Below, piece by piece: positions 27,621 to 34,760 of a stretch of 64,000 nt of DNA. The stretch comes from DASUAS01 sp963756895 (GTDB lineage Bacteria > Actinomycetota > Acidimicrobiia > IMCC26256 > DASPTH01): NCBI GenBank assembly GCA_963756895.1, contig CAVWPI010000004.1:1-64000 (forward strand), read 5' to 3'. The notes below the pieces were generated by a model. The model made no database searches. It saw nothing but the letters and a program-made list of their open reading frames with translations, and was not told the DNA's origin. The position numbers were made by a program, and so were the translations under genes. Numbering within the stretch: the stretch's first letter is position 1; the number at the start of each line of letters is the position of its first letter.

Positions 27621-27670
27621 GGGTGGATCGGGTACAAAGGCAACAGGACCATCGACTTCCGGGGGACACC

Positions 27671-28894
27671 ATGGCCATGGCGACGACCGACCACTACACG
27701 CTCATCTCGGCCGACACCCACGCCGGCGCCAACCACGAGACGTACCGCGAGTACCTCGCCGATGAGTACGTCGCCGACTTCGACGCGTGGCGCGACAAGT
27801 ACAAGAACCCCTGGAAGGACCTGCGCGACACGAGCCTGCGCGTGCGCAACTGGGACGACGAGCGTCGCAACGCCGACCAGGAGAAGGACGGCGTCGTCGG
27901 TGAGGTGATCTTCCCCAACACCGTGCCCCCGTTCTTCCCGAGCTTCGTGCTGTTCGCGCCACCCGCGCAGGAGCAGGACTACGCCCACCGCCGTGCCGGC
28001 ATCCAGGCGCACAACCGCTGGATGGTCGACTTCTGCTCGCACTTCCCGGAACGGCGCGCGGGCATCGGCCAGATCTTCCTGAACGACGTCGACGACGCCA
28101 TCGAGGACGCGAAGTGGATCAAGGAGCACGGCCTGCGCGGCGGTGTGCTCCTTCCGAACATCGCACCCGACGTGAAGTGGGTGAAGCCGCTGTACGACCC
28201 GATCTACGACCCGCTGTGGGCGGTGCTCCAAGACCTCGAGATCCCGGTGAACGCGCACGGCGGCACGGGGTCACCCAACTACGGGCGCTACGACTCGGTC
28301 CCGATGATCATGATCAGCGAGGTCGGCTTCTACTCCCAGCGGCCCTTCGTGCACATGATGCTGAGCGGCGTGTTCGAGCGGTTCCCGCGGCTCAAGTTCG
28401 TGATGACCGAGATGGGCGCCGCGTGGATCCCGCCGCTGCTCGCGCAGCTCGACGCGATCATCGCCAACGTGCGCAAGGGCGAGATCGGTGAGCTGAAGTA
28501 CACGGCCGAGAACGCGCTCGCCCGCTCGGCGACCGAGTACTTCAACCAGAGCTGTTGGGTCGCCGCCAGCCAGCCTGGTCCGGCCGACGCGGCCGCGCGT
28601 GAAGTGATGGACGACGATCGCTTCATGTGGGGCAGCGACTACCCGCACGACGAAGGCACAGGCCCGTTCACGAGCGAGCACCTGCGCCAGGTGTTCCACG
28701 ACGTCGACCCCACGGAGCTGCAGCGCATCCTCGCCGGCAACGCGGCGAAGCTGTACGACTTCGACCTCGACGCCCTTGCGCCGCTGGCGACGAAGTACGG
28801 CCCGACGGTCGGGGAGATCGCGCAGCCGCTCCGCGAGCTGCCGGAGAACCCCAACAGCGCGCTGCTCAAGGGTCAGGGCCAGCGCATCGCGTGA
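27671..28894 (+). CDS. amidohydrolase family 2 protein
   Basis: 407 residues from the ATG at 27671, with a GGGGG run just upstream. ISADTHAGANHETYRE replaces the usual DxHxH with a single DTH; NAHGGTGSPNYG, FVMTEMGAAWIPPLL and MWGSDYPHDEGTGP carry the other metal and active-site residues. These features match the PF04909 proteins frequent in actinobacteria that degrade steroids and aromatics. Probably a hydrolase or decarboxylase; substrate unknown. It ends 9 bases from the convergent permease stop. Confidence 0.9.
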   Translation: MAMATTDHYTLISADTHAGANHETYREYLADEYVADFDAWRDKYKNPWKDLRDTSLRVRNWDDERRNADQEKDGVVGEVIFPNTVPPFFPSFVLFAPPAQEQDYAHRRAGIQAHNRWMVDFCSHFPERRAGIGQIFLNDVDDAIEDAKWIKEHGLRGGVLLPNIAPDVKWVKPLYDPIYDPLWAVLQDLEIPVNAHGGTGSPNYGRYDSVPMIMISEVGFYSQRPFVHMMLSGVFERFPRLKFVMTEMGAAWIPPLLAQLDAIIANVRKGEIGELKYTAENALARSATEYFNQSCWVAASQPGPADAAAREVMDDDRFMWGSDYPHDEGTGPFTSEHLRQVFHDVDPTELQRILAGNAAKLYDFDLDALAPLATKYGPTVGEIAQPLRELPENPNSALLKGQGQRIA

Positions 28895-28903
28895 GCTGTC
28901 GCG

Positions 28904-29759
28904 CTAGTTCGCGGCGGCGTCGACCAGTCCGTAGCGCTTGCGGACCTTGCGCTCCAGGTTGCTGAACACGAGCACATCCACCAGCACGCCGATCGTGAAG
29001 AGCACGATCATCGCGGCTTGCACGCCCGCGGCGTCGGCGTTGTCGCGGCTGTTCGCGAGCTGCTGACCGAGCGAGTACCCGACGATGCCGCCGATGATCT
29101 CGCCCGCGAGCAGGCTGCGCCACGCGAACGCCCAGCCCTGCTTGAGGCCACCGACCAACGACGGGAGCGCGGCGGGGAGGATGACGTAGCGGAACGAGTC
29201 GAGCCGCTTGGCGCCGAGCACCTTGCCGGCTCGCAGCAGGACGGGCGAGATGTTGTCGACGCCGCTGATGAGGCCGTTGGCGATGGAGGGCGCAGCACCG
29301 ATGACGATCACGAAGAAGATCGCGCCCTCGCTGAACTTGAACAGCAGCAGGGCCATCGGGTACCAGGCGACCGACGGCATGGTCTGGAGTCCGGTGATCA
29401 TCGACCCGATCGCGGCGCGCAGCACCGGGATGCGCGCGACCGCGGCGCCGATGATGCCGCCGATGACGATCGCCATCGCGTAGCCCTGCACACCGCGCCG
29501 CAGCGTGGTCCACATGGCCTCGGAGATCACGCTCCAGATTGTCGAACAGGGCTGCGAACGTGCTCTCGGGAGAAGCGAACGCGCTCTCCGGCCGCCACTC
29601 CCGCCAGATCAGGAACTGCCAGAAGGCGAGCACGATGGCGATGGCGAGCAGCTTGGGCCACGCCGCGCGCCAGACCTTCCGGCCACGCGACACCTTCGGG
29701 GCGAGGGGGATCTCGAGTGCGTCGAGTCCGGCCGTCAGGGTGCGCTCGTCAACGGCCAT
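28904..29759 (-). CDS. ssuC: ABC transporter permease, sulfonate/taurine type (one frameshift)
   Basis: Third gene of the leftward sulfur operon. Start ATG at 29757-29759 overlaps the ATPase gene by 11 bases. A cytoplasmic N-terminus precedes helix LLAIAIVLAFWQFLIW; an indel near 29535 shifts the frame, then TTLRRGVQGYAMAIVIGG and the EAA-type loop in VLGAKRLDSFRYVILPAALPS follow, as in SsuC/TauC/NrtB permeases. Five to six helices, about 285 residues joined. It forms the membrane channel with the 29749 ATPase and the 30555 binding protein. Confidence 0.88.
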
Positions 29760-30558
29760 GACGGCGCACCTCGTCCTTGAGCCGGTCGGTGATCGTCGCC
29801 GCGAGGGTGGCGACCTCGACCGAGTCGAGCCGCCGCGGGCGGTCGATGGTGATCGGGTACTCCTCCACGACGCGTCCGGGCCGGCTGGAGAGCAGGATCA
29901 CGCGCTCGCCGAGACGGACCGCCTCGCGCACGTTGTGGGTCACGAACATGACCGAGAGTCCGGTCTCGCCCCAGACCCGCTCGAGCTCCTCGTGGAGGAC
30001 GTCGCGTGTCATCGCGTCGAGCGCGCCGAACGGCTCGTCCATGAGGAGGACGTCTGCTTCCTGTGCGAGCGAGCGCGCCAGCGCGACTCGTTGGCGCATG
30101 CCCCCCGAGAGCTCGTGGGGGAGCTTGCCGCCGAAGGCGCTGAGGTTGACGACGTCGAGGAGCTCGTCGGCTCGCTTGCGCCGCTCGGCGCGAGGAACCT
30201 TGCGGATCTTGAGGGGGAGCTCGACGTTGCCACGCGCCGAGAGCCAGGGGAACAGCGCCGACTCCTGGAACATCAGTGTGGTACGCGCATCGCCGGTGTC
30301 GATCGTGCCCGCGCTCGGCTGGTCGAGGCGCGCGACGAGGTTCAGGAGCGTGCTCTTGCCGCATCCCGACGCCCCGAGGAGGCAGACGAATTCGCCGGGC
30401 GCGACATCGAGGGTGATGTTGTCGAGGGCGTGCAGCGCGTTGCCCTGTGTGCCGAAGACCTTGGAGACGTGGTCGATGGAGACCGCGGGAGGCGCGGAGT
30501 CCTCGACCGGAAGGGTCGAGGACTCCGCGCCAGTCCCGGCGACGACAGGCGTCGTCAC
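29749..30558 (-). CDS. ssuB: ABC transporter ATP-binding protein, sulfonate/taurine type
   Basis: 269 residues; GTG start at 30556-30558 overlaps the binding-protein stop (GTGA). After a 26-residue unusual leader (Ala/Ser/Pro-rich, containing a DNA hairpin) come Walker A GASGCGKST, Q-loop FQESALFPW, signature LSGGMRQRVALARSL, Walker B VLLMDEPFGALD and switch His in FVTHNVREA. This is the SsuB/TauB/NrtD group. It energises uptake of a sulfonate-like or nitrate-like substrate; the sulfur neighbours favour a sulfonate. Confidence 0.92.
   Translation of the reverse strand: MTTPVVAGTGAESSTLPVEDSAPPAVSIDHVSKVFGTQGNALHALDNITLDVAPGEFVCLLGASGCGKSTLLNLVARLDQPSAGTIDTGDARTTLMFQESALFPWLSARGNVELPLKIRKVPRAERRKRADELLDVVNLSAFGGKLPHELSGGMRQRVALARSLAQEADVLLMDEPFGALDAMTRDVLHEELERVWGETGLSVMFVTHNVREAVRLGERVILLSSRPGRVVEEYPITIDRPRRLDSVEVATLAATITDRLKDEVRRHGR
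30491..30531 (-). promoter_or_regulatory. 18-bp perfect stem-loop just inside the ATPase gene
   Basis: 30491-30508 and 30514-30531 are exact reverse complements (18 bp, centre GGTCGAGGACTCCGC) with a 5-base loop. It begins 27 bases downstream of the binding-protein stop on the transcript, within codons for the non-conserved N-terminus of the ATPase. Such a stable hairpin after a binding-protein gene commonly protects the upstream mRNA or slows downstream translation, giving more binding protein than ATPase. It lacks a U tract, so it is not a simple terminator. Confidence 0.75.
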
Positions 30559-31619
30559 GGCTTGGGGACCTTCACGGTCGCTTCGTTGGCTGCCGTCAGG
30601 GCCTGGTTGAGGAACGACAGATCGTAGATCCCCTTCAGGCTGTCGGCCGAGGTGAGACCGGGGATCGCCTTGGCGTCCTTGTTGTTCTTCGCCAGCGAGG
30701 TCGCGATCGGGTCGTTGGTGAACTCGATGTTCTTGAACGAGGCGATCACCAGGTCACCCGGGATGGCCTTGCCGGTGATGCGGGCGATGTTGTTCGACAC
30801 GTCGGTCTGCGCGTCGAACGGGTTCGACTTGATGTAGTCGTTCGCCGCCACCTGGCCGTTGACCAGCTTCTGCACGACGTCGGGGTGGTCCTTCAGGAAG
30901 GTCGTCGTCACGATCAACTGCGTGGTCACGAACTTGCCCTCGGGCCAGAGGTCGGCTTCGTCGACCAGGATCTTGCCGCCGCCTTCGGTGACCAACCGGG
31001 TGGCCCAAGGCTCGGGTACCCAGGCGCCGACGATGTCGCCCGCCTTGAACGCGTTGAGCGAGGTGGCGTTGTCCTGGGGACGGATCGACACGTCACCGCC
31101 GCCGGTGGTGTCGGTGGAGAGGCCTTTCGACTCCAGCCAGGTGCGCAGCGCCACGTCCTGCGTGTTGCCGAGCTGGGGCGATGCCACGGCCTTGCCCTTG
31201 AGGTCGGCAGCACTGTTGATCGACGGGTTGACGACGAAGTACGCGCCGCCCGACGCCGAACCCGAGATCACCTTCACGCCCTTGTTGAGCTTGGCCCAAG
31301 CCGTGATGGTCGGGCTGGGGCCGATGTAGCTGGCGTCGAGGGCTTCAGCTTGGAACGCCTGGAGCGCTTCCGTTCCCGAGTTGAAGGTGTGGAGGTCGAG
31401 GGTGGTGTTCTTCCCGAGTTCCTTGGCGAAGATGCCCTGTTCGACGCCGACGATCGCCGACGCGTGCGTGACGTTGGGGAAGTAGCCGAGCCGGAGGGTC
31501 ACGGGCTCGGAGCTCTGCTTCTTGGCGGCGGACGCCGGCACGGTGGCGGCCAGCAGGCCGGCCAACACGGCGACGATGGCGACGGCCAGCAGCTTGGTGG
31601 TGATGCGGATCCTGCGCAT
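30555..31619 (-). CDS. ssuA: ABC transporter substrate-binding protein, sulfonate/taurine/nitrate type
   Basis: 354 residues from the ATG at 31617-31619 (MRRIRITTKLLAVAIVAVL, signal peptide). LRLGYFPNVTHASAIVGVEQGIF, then FNSGTEALQAFQAEALDASYIGPSP and VPEPWATRLV are the hallmarks of SsuA/TauA-type proteins. First structural gene of the leftward operon and preceded by a 12-residue leader ORF. The ribosome site AGGAGG lies in a self-complementary CTCCTAGGAG (31633-31642), so it could be hidden in RNA structure. It delivers the solute to the SsuBC-like pair. Confidence 0.92.
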   Translation of the reverse strand: MRRIRITTKLLAVAIVAVLAGLLAATVPASAAKKQSSEPVTLRLGYFPNVTHASAIVGVEQGIFAKELGKNTTLDLHTFNSGTEALQAFQAEALDASYIGPSPTITAWAKLNKGVKVISGSASGGAYFVVNPSINSAADLKGKAVASPQLGNTQDVALRTWLESKGLSTDTTGGGDVSIRPQDNATSLNAFKAGDIVGAWVPEPWATRLVTEGGGKILVDEADLWPEGKFVTTQLIVTTTFLKDHPDVVQKLVNGQVAANDYIKSNPFDAQTDVSNNIARITGKAIPGDLVIASFKNIEFTNDPIATSLAKNNKDAKAIPGLTSADSLKGIYDLSFLNQALTAANEATVKVPKP

Positions 31620-31670
31620 TGCGGAAAGGTTCCTCCTAGGAGAGTGGCGGTCGAACACGTTCGGATCGCG

Positions 31671-31709
31671 TCAGCGAGGACAGCGTTCGTCGAAGAGCTC
31701 CCGGCTCAT
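31671..31709 (-). CDS. 12-residue leader peptide MSRELFDERCPR
   Basis: An ATG at 31707-31709, about 65 bases downstream of a promoter-like -10, opens a 13-codon ORF ending in TGA. GGGGCG lies just before the start. The peptide shares SRxxFDER plus a nearby Cys with the leader at 31999 on the other strand. The Ser-Arg pair is encoded by different codons in the two (AGC CGG versus TCC CGT), which suggests selection on the peptide. The single UGU codon sits three codons before the stop. It is likely a cysteine-responsive regulator of the binding-protein operon that begins 51 bases later. Confidence 0.6.
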   Translation of the reverse strand: MSRELFDERCPR

Positions 31710-31759
31710 CGCGCCCCACTCGTCGTTCGCGGCCGATTGCATCGGGTCCTCGCTCGTAG

Positions 31760-31788
31760 TTGTACAGTAACCCGATTGACAATATAGA
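31760..31788 (+). promoter_or_regulatory. rightward promoter toward cysteine dioxygenase
   Basis: TTGTAC (31760-31765), a 17-base spacer and TATAGA (31783-31788) give a sigma-70-like promoter in otherwise GC-rich DNA. A second possible -10, TATGAT, is at 31959-31964, 35 bases before the leader ATG, without a good -35. The rightward transcript would carry the 31999 leader, the dioxygenase and the rhodanese. Between 31810 and 31998 no gene is seen. Confidence 0.55.
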
Positions 31789-31809
31789 CTTCGGGCAGGA
31801 GGAGAGCAA
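31781..31809 (-). promoter_or_regulatory. leftward promoter toward the sulfonate-type ABC operon
   Basis: On the minus strand TTGCTC (31809-31804), a 17-base spacer and TATATT (31786-31781). Its -10 shares the bases TATA at 31783-31786 with the rightward -10, so polymerase could occupy only one promoter at a time. ATTGACAAT (31775-31783), a small palindrome, lies across the overlap and could bind a regulator. Confidence 0.55.
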
Positions 31810-31998
31810 GCGCCCGGAGAGGACGCGCCGCCACCACGTCTACGACGGAAGTGCGCGATACCTGCCCGCCGTCTGGTGCCGGGTCCAGTCCTGCCTACAC
31901 GACGTGCTCCACGGCGTCACCGTGGCCGATCTGGTCGCCGGGGAGAGGGTTGGCGAAATATGATCTTGTCGATCAGGTTTCGTGTTACGGTGCCGTTC

Positions 31999-32082
31999 AT
32001 GCGCAGCTCCACCCCGGAGATGAACGATCCCTGGGGCGAGCTCTCCCGTCAGTCGTTCGACGAACGCGGTTGCCGCAGCTGA
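31999..32082 (+). CDS. 27-residue leader peptide ending SRQSFDERGCRS
   Basis: ATG at 31999 to TGA at 32080-32082. The C-terminal half SRQSFDERGCRS matches the 12-residue leader on the opposite strand at 31671. The DNA for FDER (TTCGACGAACGC, 32056-32067) is identical in both, while other conserved residues use different codons. The single UGC codon is three codons before the stop. It precedes the dioxygenase GTG at 32139 by 56 bases and lies in the expected place for translational attenuation by cysteine. Confidence 0.62.
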   Translation: MRSSTPEMNDPWGELSRQSFDERGCRS

Positions 32083-32138
32083 CGCGACGCACGTCGCCGG
32101 CCCCTCCTCGCCCTCGTTCGAATCCCAATGGAGGACCC

Positions 32139-32675
32139 GTGGTCCTGTTCCCCCCGCTCGATCGTCCTGACGTCACCGAACGCCTGGACGCCGCGCTCAC
32201 GCCCGCCACGCTGCTCGCCGTCGCCCGCGAGCTCGCCACCGACCGTGACCGGTGGCTCGCACTCGTCGAGCACCGAGCCGACGAGCGCTGGTTCGTGCGC
32301 GTCGTGGCCGACGACGACCTCGACGTGTGGTTGATCGGCTGGGACTCGTTCCAAGGCGTGGAGCTGCACGACCACGGCGGCGCGGCCGGAGTGCTGTACG
32401 TCGTCGACGGCACGTTGCAGGAGACCTCGGCGCCTCGGAGTGGACCCGGGCGCCTCACGGAGCAGACGCTGCCGGCCGGTACCCGACGCGCGTTCGGCGC
32501 CGACCACGTGCACCGCGTCGTCAACCCGTCCGCCCGCCCGGCCACGAGCCTGCACCTGTACTCGCCTCCGCTCGAGGCGATGGCGTTCTATCGTCCGAGC
32601 GTGGGAGGCGCGCTCGAGCACGTGCACACCGAAGCCGCGCTCGCGCCGCGATCGGGTCCCGGCGAGCTGCGATGA
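32139..32675 (+). CDS. cysteine dioxygenase family protein
   Basis: 178 residues from the GTG at 32139 behind TGGAGG. The cupin iron site is visible: HDH at residues 77-79 in GVELHDHGG, and the third His at about 125 in DHVHRVVN. LYSPPLEAMAFY near the end is typical of bacterial cysteine or 3-mercaptopropionate dioxygenases. It would oxidise a thiol to a sulfinate using O2 and iron. The stop overlaps the rhodanese ATG (ATGA). The thiol substrate (cysteine or a related compound) is not resolved. Confidence 0.88.
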   Translation: MVLFPPLDRPDVTERLDAALTPATLLAVARELATDRDRWLALVEHRADERWFVRVVADDDLDVWLIGWDSFQGVELHDHGGAAGVLYVVDGTLQETSAPRSGPGRLTEQTLPAGTRRAFGADHVHRVVNPSARPATSLHLYSPPLEAMAFYRPSVGGALEHVHTEAALAPRSGPGELR

Positions 32676-33049
32676 GTCCGACGATCGATGAGCTGCTCGA
32701 CGCGGCGCGGGCTCGGCTGCACCGCCTCGAGCCGGCCGAGGCGGCCGCCGCCGCCGGTCGCGGTGCGCTGCTCGTCGACACCCGGCCCGCGTGGCAGCGC
32801 GAGACCGAGGGTGTGATCCCCGGCGCGCTCCTGATCGAACGCAACCACCTCGAATGGCGCCTCGACCCGACGAGCGACGCTCGGATCCCCGAAGCCGTCG
32901 ACCACCACGTCGAGATCGTCGTGGTGTGCTCCGAGGGCTACTCGTCGAGTCTGGCGGCGGCGAGCCTGCAGGACCTCGGGCTGCGGCGCGCCACTGACCT
33001 GATCGGTGGGTTCCGGGCCTGGCGCGACGCGGGGCTGCCGACCAGCTGA
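32672..33049 (+). CDS. rhodanese-like sulfurtransferase
   Basis: 125 residues, translation-coupled to the dioxygenase. LLVDTRPAWQRETEGVIPGA is the N-terminal rhodanese block; the active-site loop is CSEGYSS with Cys at about residue 86, and GGFRAWRDAGLP closes the domain. Single-domain rhodaneses move sulfane sulfur to cyanide, sulfite or other acceptors. Next to the dioxygenase, it may handle sulfur released from cysteine-derived products. It converges on the LysR gene, 22 bases apart. Confidence 0.92.
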   Translation: MSPTIDELLDAARARLHRLEPAEAAAAAGRGALLVDTRPAWQRETEGVIPGALLIERNHLEWRLDPTSDARIPEAVDHHVEIVVVCSEGYSSSLAAASLQDLGLRRATDLIGGFRAWRDAGLPTS

Positions 33050-33071
33050 CGTCCCTTCGCGCCGCGCCGCG

Positions 33072-33936
33072 TCACCCGAGCGCCAGCTCCCGGAAGGCGC
33101 CCGCCGCCGGCGACAGCGGTCCGGCGCGGTGGAACAGGTGGACCGGGCGCGTCGAGCCGCGGGCGCAGCGACACGACCTTCGCGCCCAGCGCGGCCGCCT
33201 GCTCGGCGAGCGGACGGGGGTACAACGTCGCGCCGGCGCCGGCGAGGACGAGCGGGAGGATCGCCTCCCGCTGCTCGGCCACGACGGCGATGCGCGGCTG
33301 GACACCCGCTTCGGCGAACGCGTCCTCGAGCTGTCGACGAGTGGTGGTGCCCGCGGGCGCGGTGACCAGGGGGAACTGCGCAAGCTTCGACACCGTCATG
33401 GTGGGCGAAGCGTTCGCGCCGGGAGGCAGGACCGCGAGCAGGTCCTGGTGGACGAGTGCGTGGCTGGTGAGTCCGGCGGCGTGCACGGTCTCGGCGGTGA
33501 TCCCGACCTCGCAGGCACCGCTGGCGACCAGCTCGACCAGCTCGGACGCGTCGGCCGGGTCGGCGAGCGCGATCTCGATCCCCGGGTGCTGCATGCGGAA
33601 TGCGCCCACGAGCGGTGCCACGGGATCGGCGGCCAGGGTCGGGAGCGCCACCAGGTCGAGACGCCCGGCGGTGAGCCCCGCCACCGCCTCGACCGCAGCC
33701 CGACCGGTGTCCACGTCGCGCAGTACCTGGCGTGCCGGCTCCACCAGCGCTTCGCCCGCCGCGGTGAGCACGACCCGGCGTCCCACCCGATGGAAGAGGG
33801 GCGTGCCGAGTTCCGTCTCGAGCTCGCGCACGGCCTGCGACACCGACGGCTGGGACACGTGCGCGGCCTCGGCGGCGCGGGTCATGCCGCCGGCGTCGAC
33901 CACGGCGAGGAACAGGCGGAGCCGTCGCAGATCCAT
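33072..33936 (-). CDS. LysR family transcriptional regulator (one frameshift)
   Basis: Starts MDLRRLRLFLAVVDAGGMTRAA at 33936; the winged HTH spans about residues 1-60 with AAHVSQPSVSQAVRELE as the recognition part. The effector domain includes GRLDLVALPTLAADPVA and CEVGITAE. An indel near 33152 shifts the last 30 residues, which then end AGAFRELALG. About 287 residues. Divergent from the TauE gene with 70 bases between, and adjacent to sulfur genes, so a CysB/Cbl-like role sensing a sulfur metabolite is likely. Confidence 0.9.
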
Positions 33937-33944
33937 AGGTGCAG

Positions 33945-33972
33945 CTTATGGACTTCACAAGAACTACGTCTT
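33945..33972. promoter_or_regulatory. LysR-type operator candidates
   Basis: CTT-N11-AAG at 33945-33961 fits the T-N11-A inverted-repeat rule of LysR proteins, and AAG-N8-CTT (33959-33972) abuts it; TGGACTTC occurs twice within the site. It lies between lysR (start 33936) and tauE (GTG 34007), so one site could control both. Confidence 0.5.
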
Positions 33973-34006
33973 GGACTTCTCGAACCGTCGGGCGGATGAT
34001 TGGGTC

Positions 34007-34753
34007 GTGCATGTCGTGCTGATCGCCGCCATCGGCGCCCTCGTCGGCTTCATGGGCGGCTTGTTCGGCAAAGGCGGCTCGGCAATCGCCACCCCGCTGC
34101 TCGATGTCTCCGGAGTCGCGCCCATCTCGGCGGTAGCGTCGCCGCTCCCGGCGACCATTCCCGGCACACTCGCGGCCGCGTACGCCTACTGGCGCGAGGA
34201 CCTCATCGACTGGGAGATCGTGCGGTGGTCGATCCCGATCGGTGTCCCCGCCACCGTCGTCGGTGCGTACGCCACGCGGTGGATCGGAGGCGCGCCGCTG
34301 GTCATCGCGAGCGAAGTCGTGGTCGCGGCGCTGGGCGCGCGCTTCCTCCTCCACCCGACCGATCCGCACGAACGCCTCGCGGTCCCGCCGTCGGCACCTC
34401 ATCTCCGCATGGTGCTGGTCGCGCTCACCGTCGGCACGATCTCGGGCCTGCTCGCCAACAGCGGCGGCCTCCTGCTCGCGCCGCTGTACATCGTGGTGTT
34501 GCGGGTCCCGATCAAGGTCGCCTTCGCGTGCTCGTTGGTCGTCGCCGCCGCGCTGGCGGTACCCGGCACGATCGTGCACGCCTTGCTCGGCCATATCGAC
34601 TGGGGCGTCGTCGCGGTGTTCGGCGTCACCGCGATCCCCTTGTCGTACGTCGGCGGCCGCGTCGCGGTGCGCACGCACGCGCCGAAGCTGGAGCGTCTCT
34701 ACGGCGCGGGCCTGCTGGGGATCGGCCTCGTCACCCTGGCGGTGACCGCCTGA
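34007..34753 (+). CDS. tauE: TauE/SafE family sulfite/sulfonate exporter
   Basis: 248 residues from a GTG at 34007. Eight or so hydrophobic helices; the N-terminal repeat GALVGFMGGLFGKGGSAIATP and the internal GTISGLLANSGGLLLAPL carry the glycine-rich GxxxG-GGG pattern of the family in duplicate. TauE/SafE proteins export sulfite or sulfoacetate made during organosulfur breakdown. The neighbouring ABC uptake system, dioxygenase and CysQ make sulfite export the best guess. Confidence 0.88.
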   Translation: MHVVLIAAIGALVGFMGGLFGKGGSAIATPLLDVSGVAPISAVASPLPATIPGTLAAAYAYWREDLIDWEIVRWSIPIGVPATVVGAYATRWIGGAPLVIASEVVVAALGARFLLHPTDPHERLAVPPSAPHLRMVLVALTVGTISGLLANSGGLLLAPLYIVVLRVPIKVAFACSLVVAAALAVPGTIVHALLGHIDWGVVAVFGVTAIPLSYVGGRVAVRTHAPKLERLYGAGLLGIGLVTLAVTA

Positions 34754-34760
34754 GCGGTGC

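Noticed and set aside
31671..32082. The 12-bp inverted identity (GCGTTCGTCGAA / TTCGACGAACGC) purely as a protein-binding site
   Set aside because: Kept as an alternative but not preferred: conserved Ser-Arg uses different codons and both copies sit in the same frame position of a small ORF, which favours peptide selection.
32106..32125. GTTCGAATCCC resembles the T-arm of a tRNA
   Set aside because: The bases on both sides cannot form the 5-bp T stem, and no anticodon or acceptor arms are found nearby.
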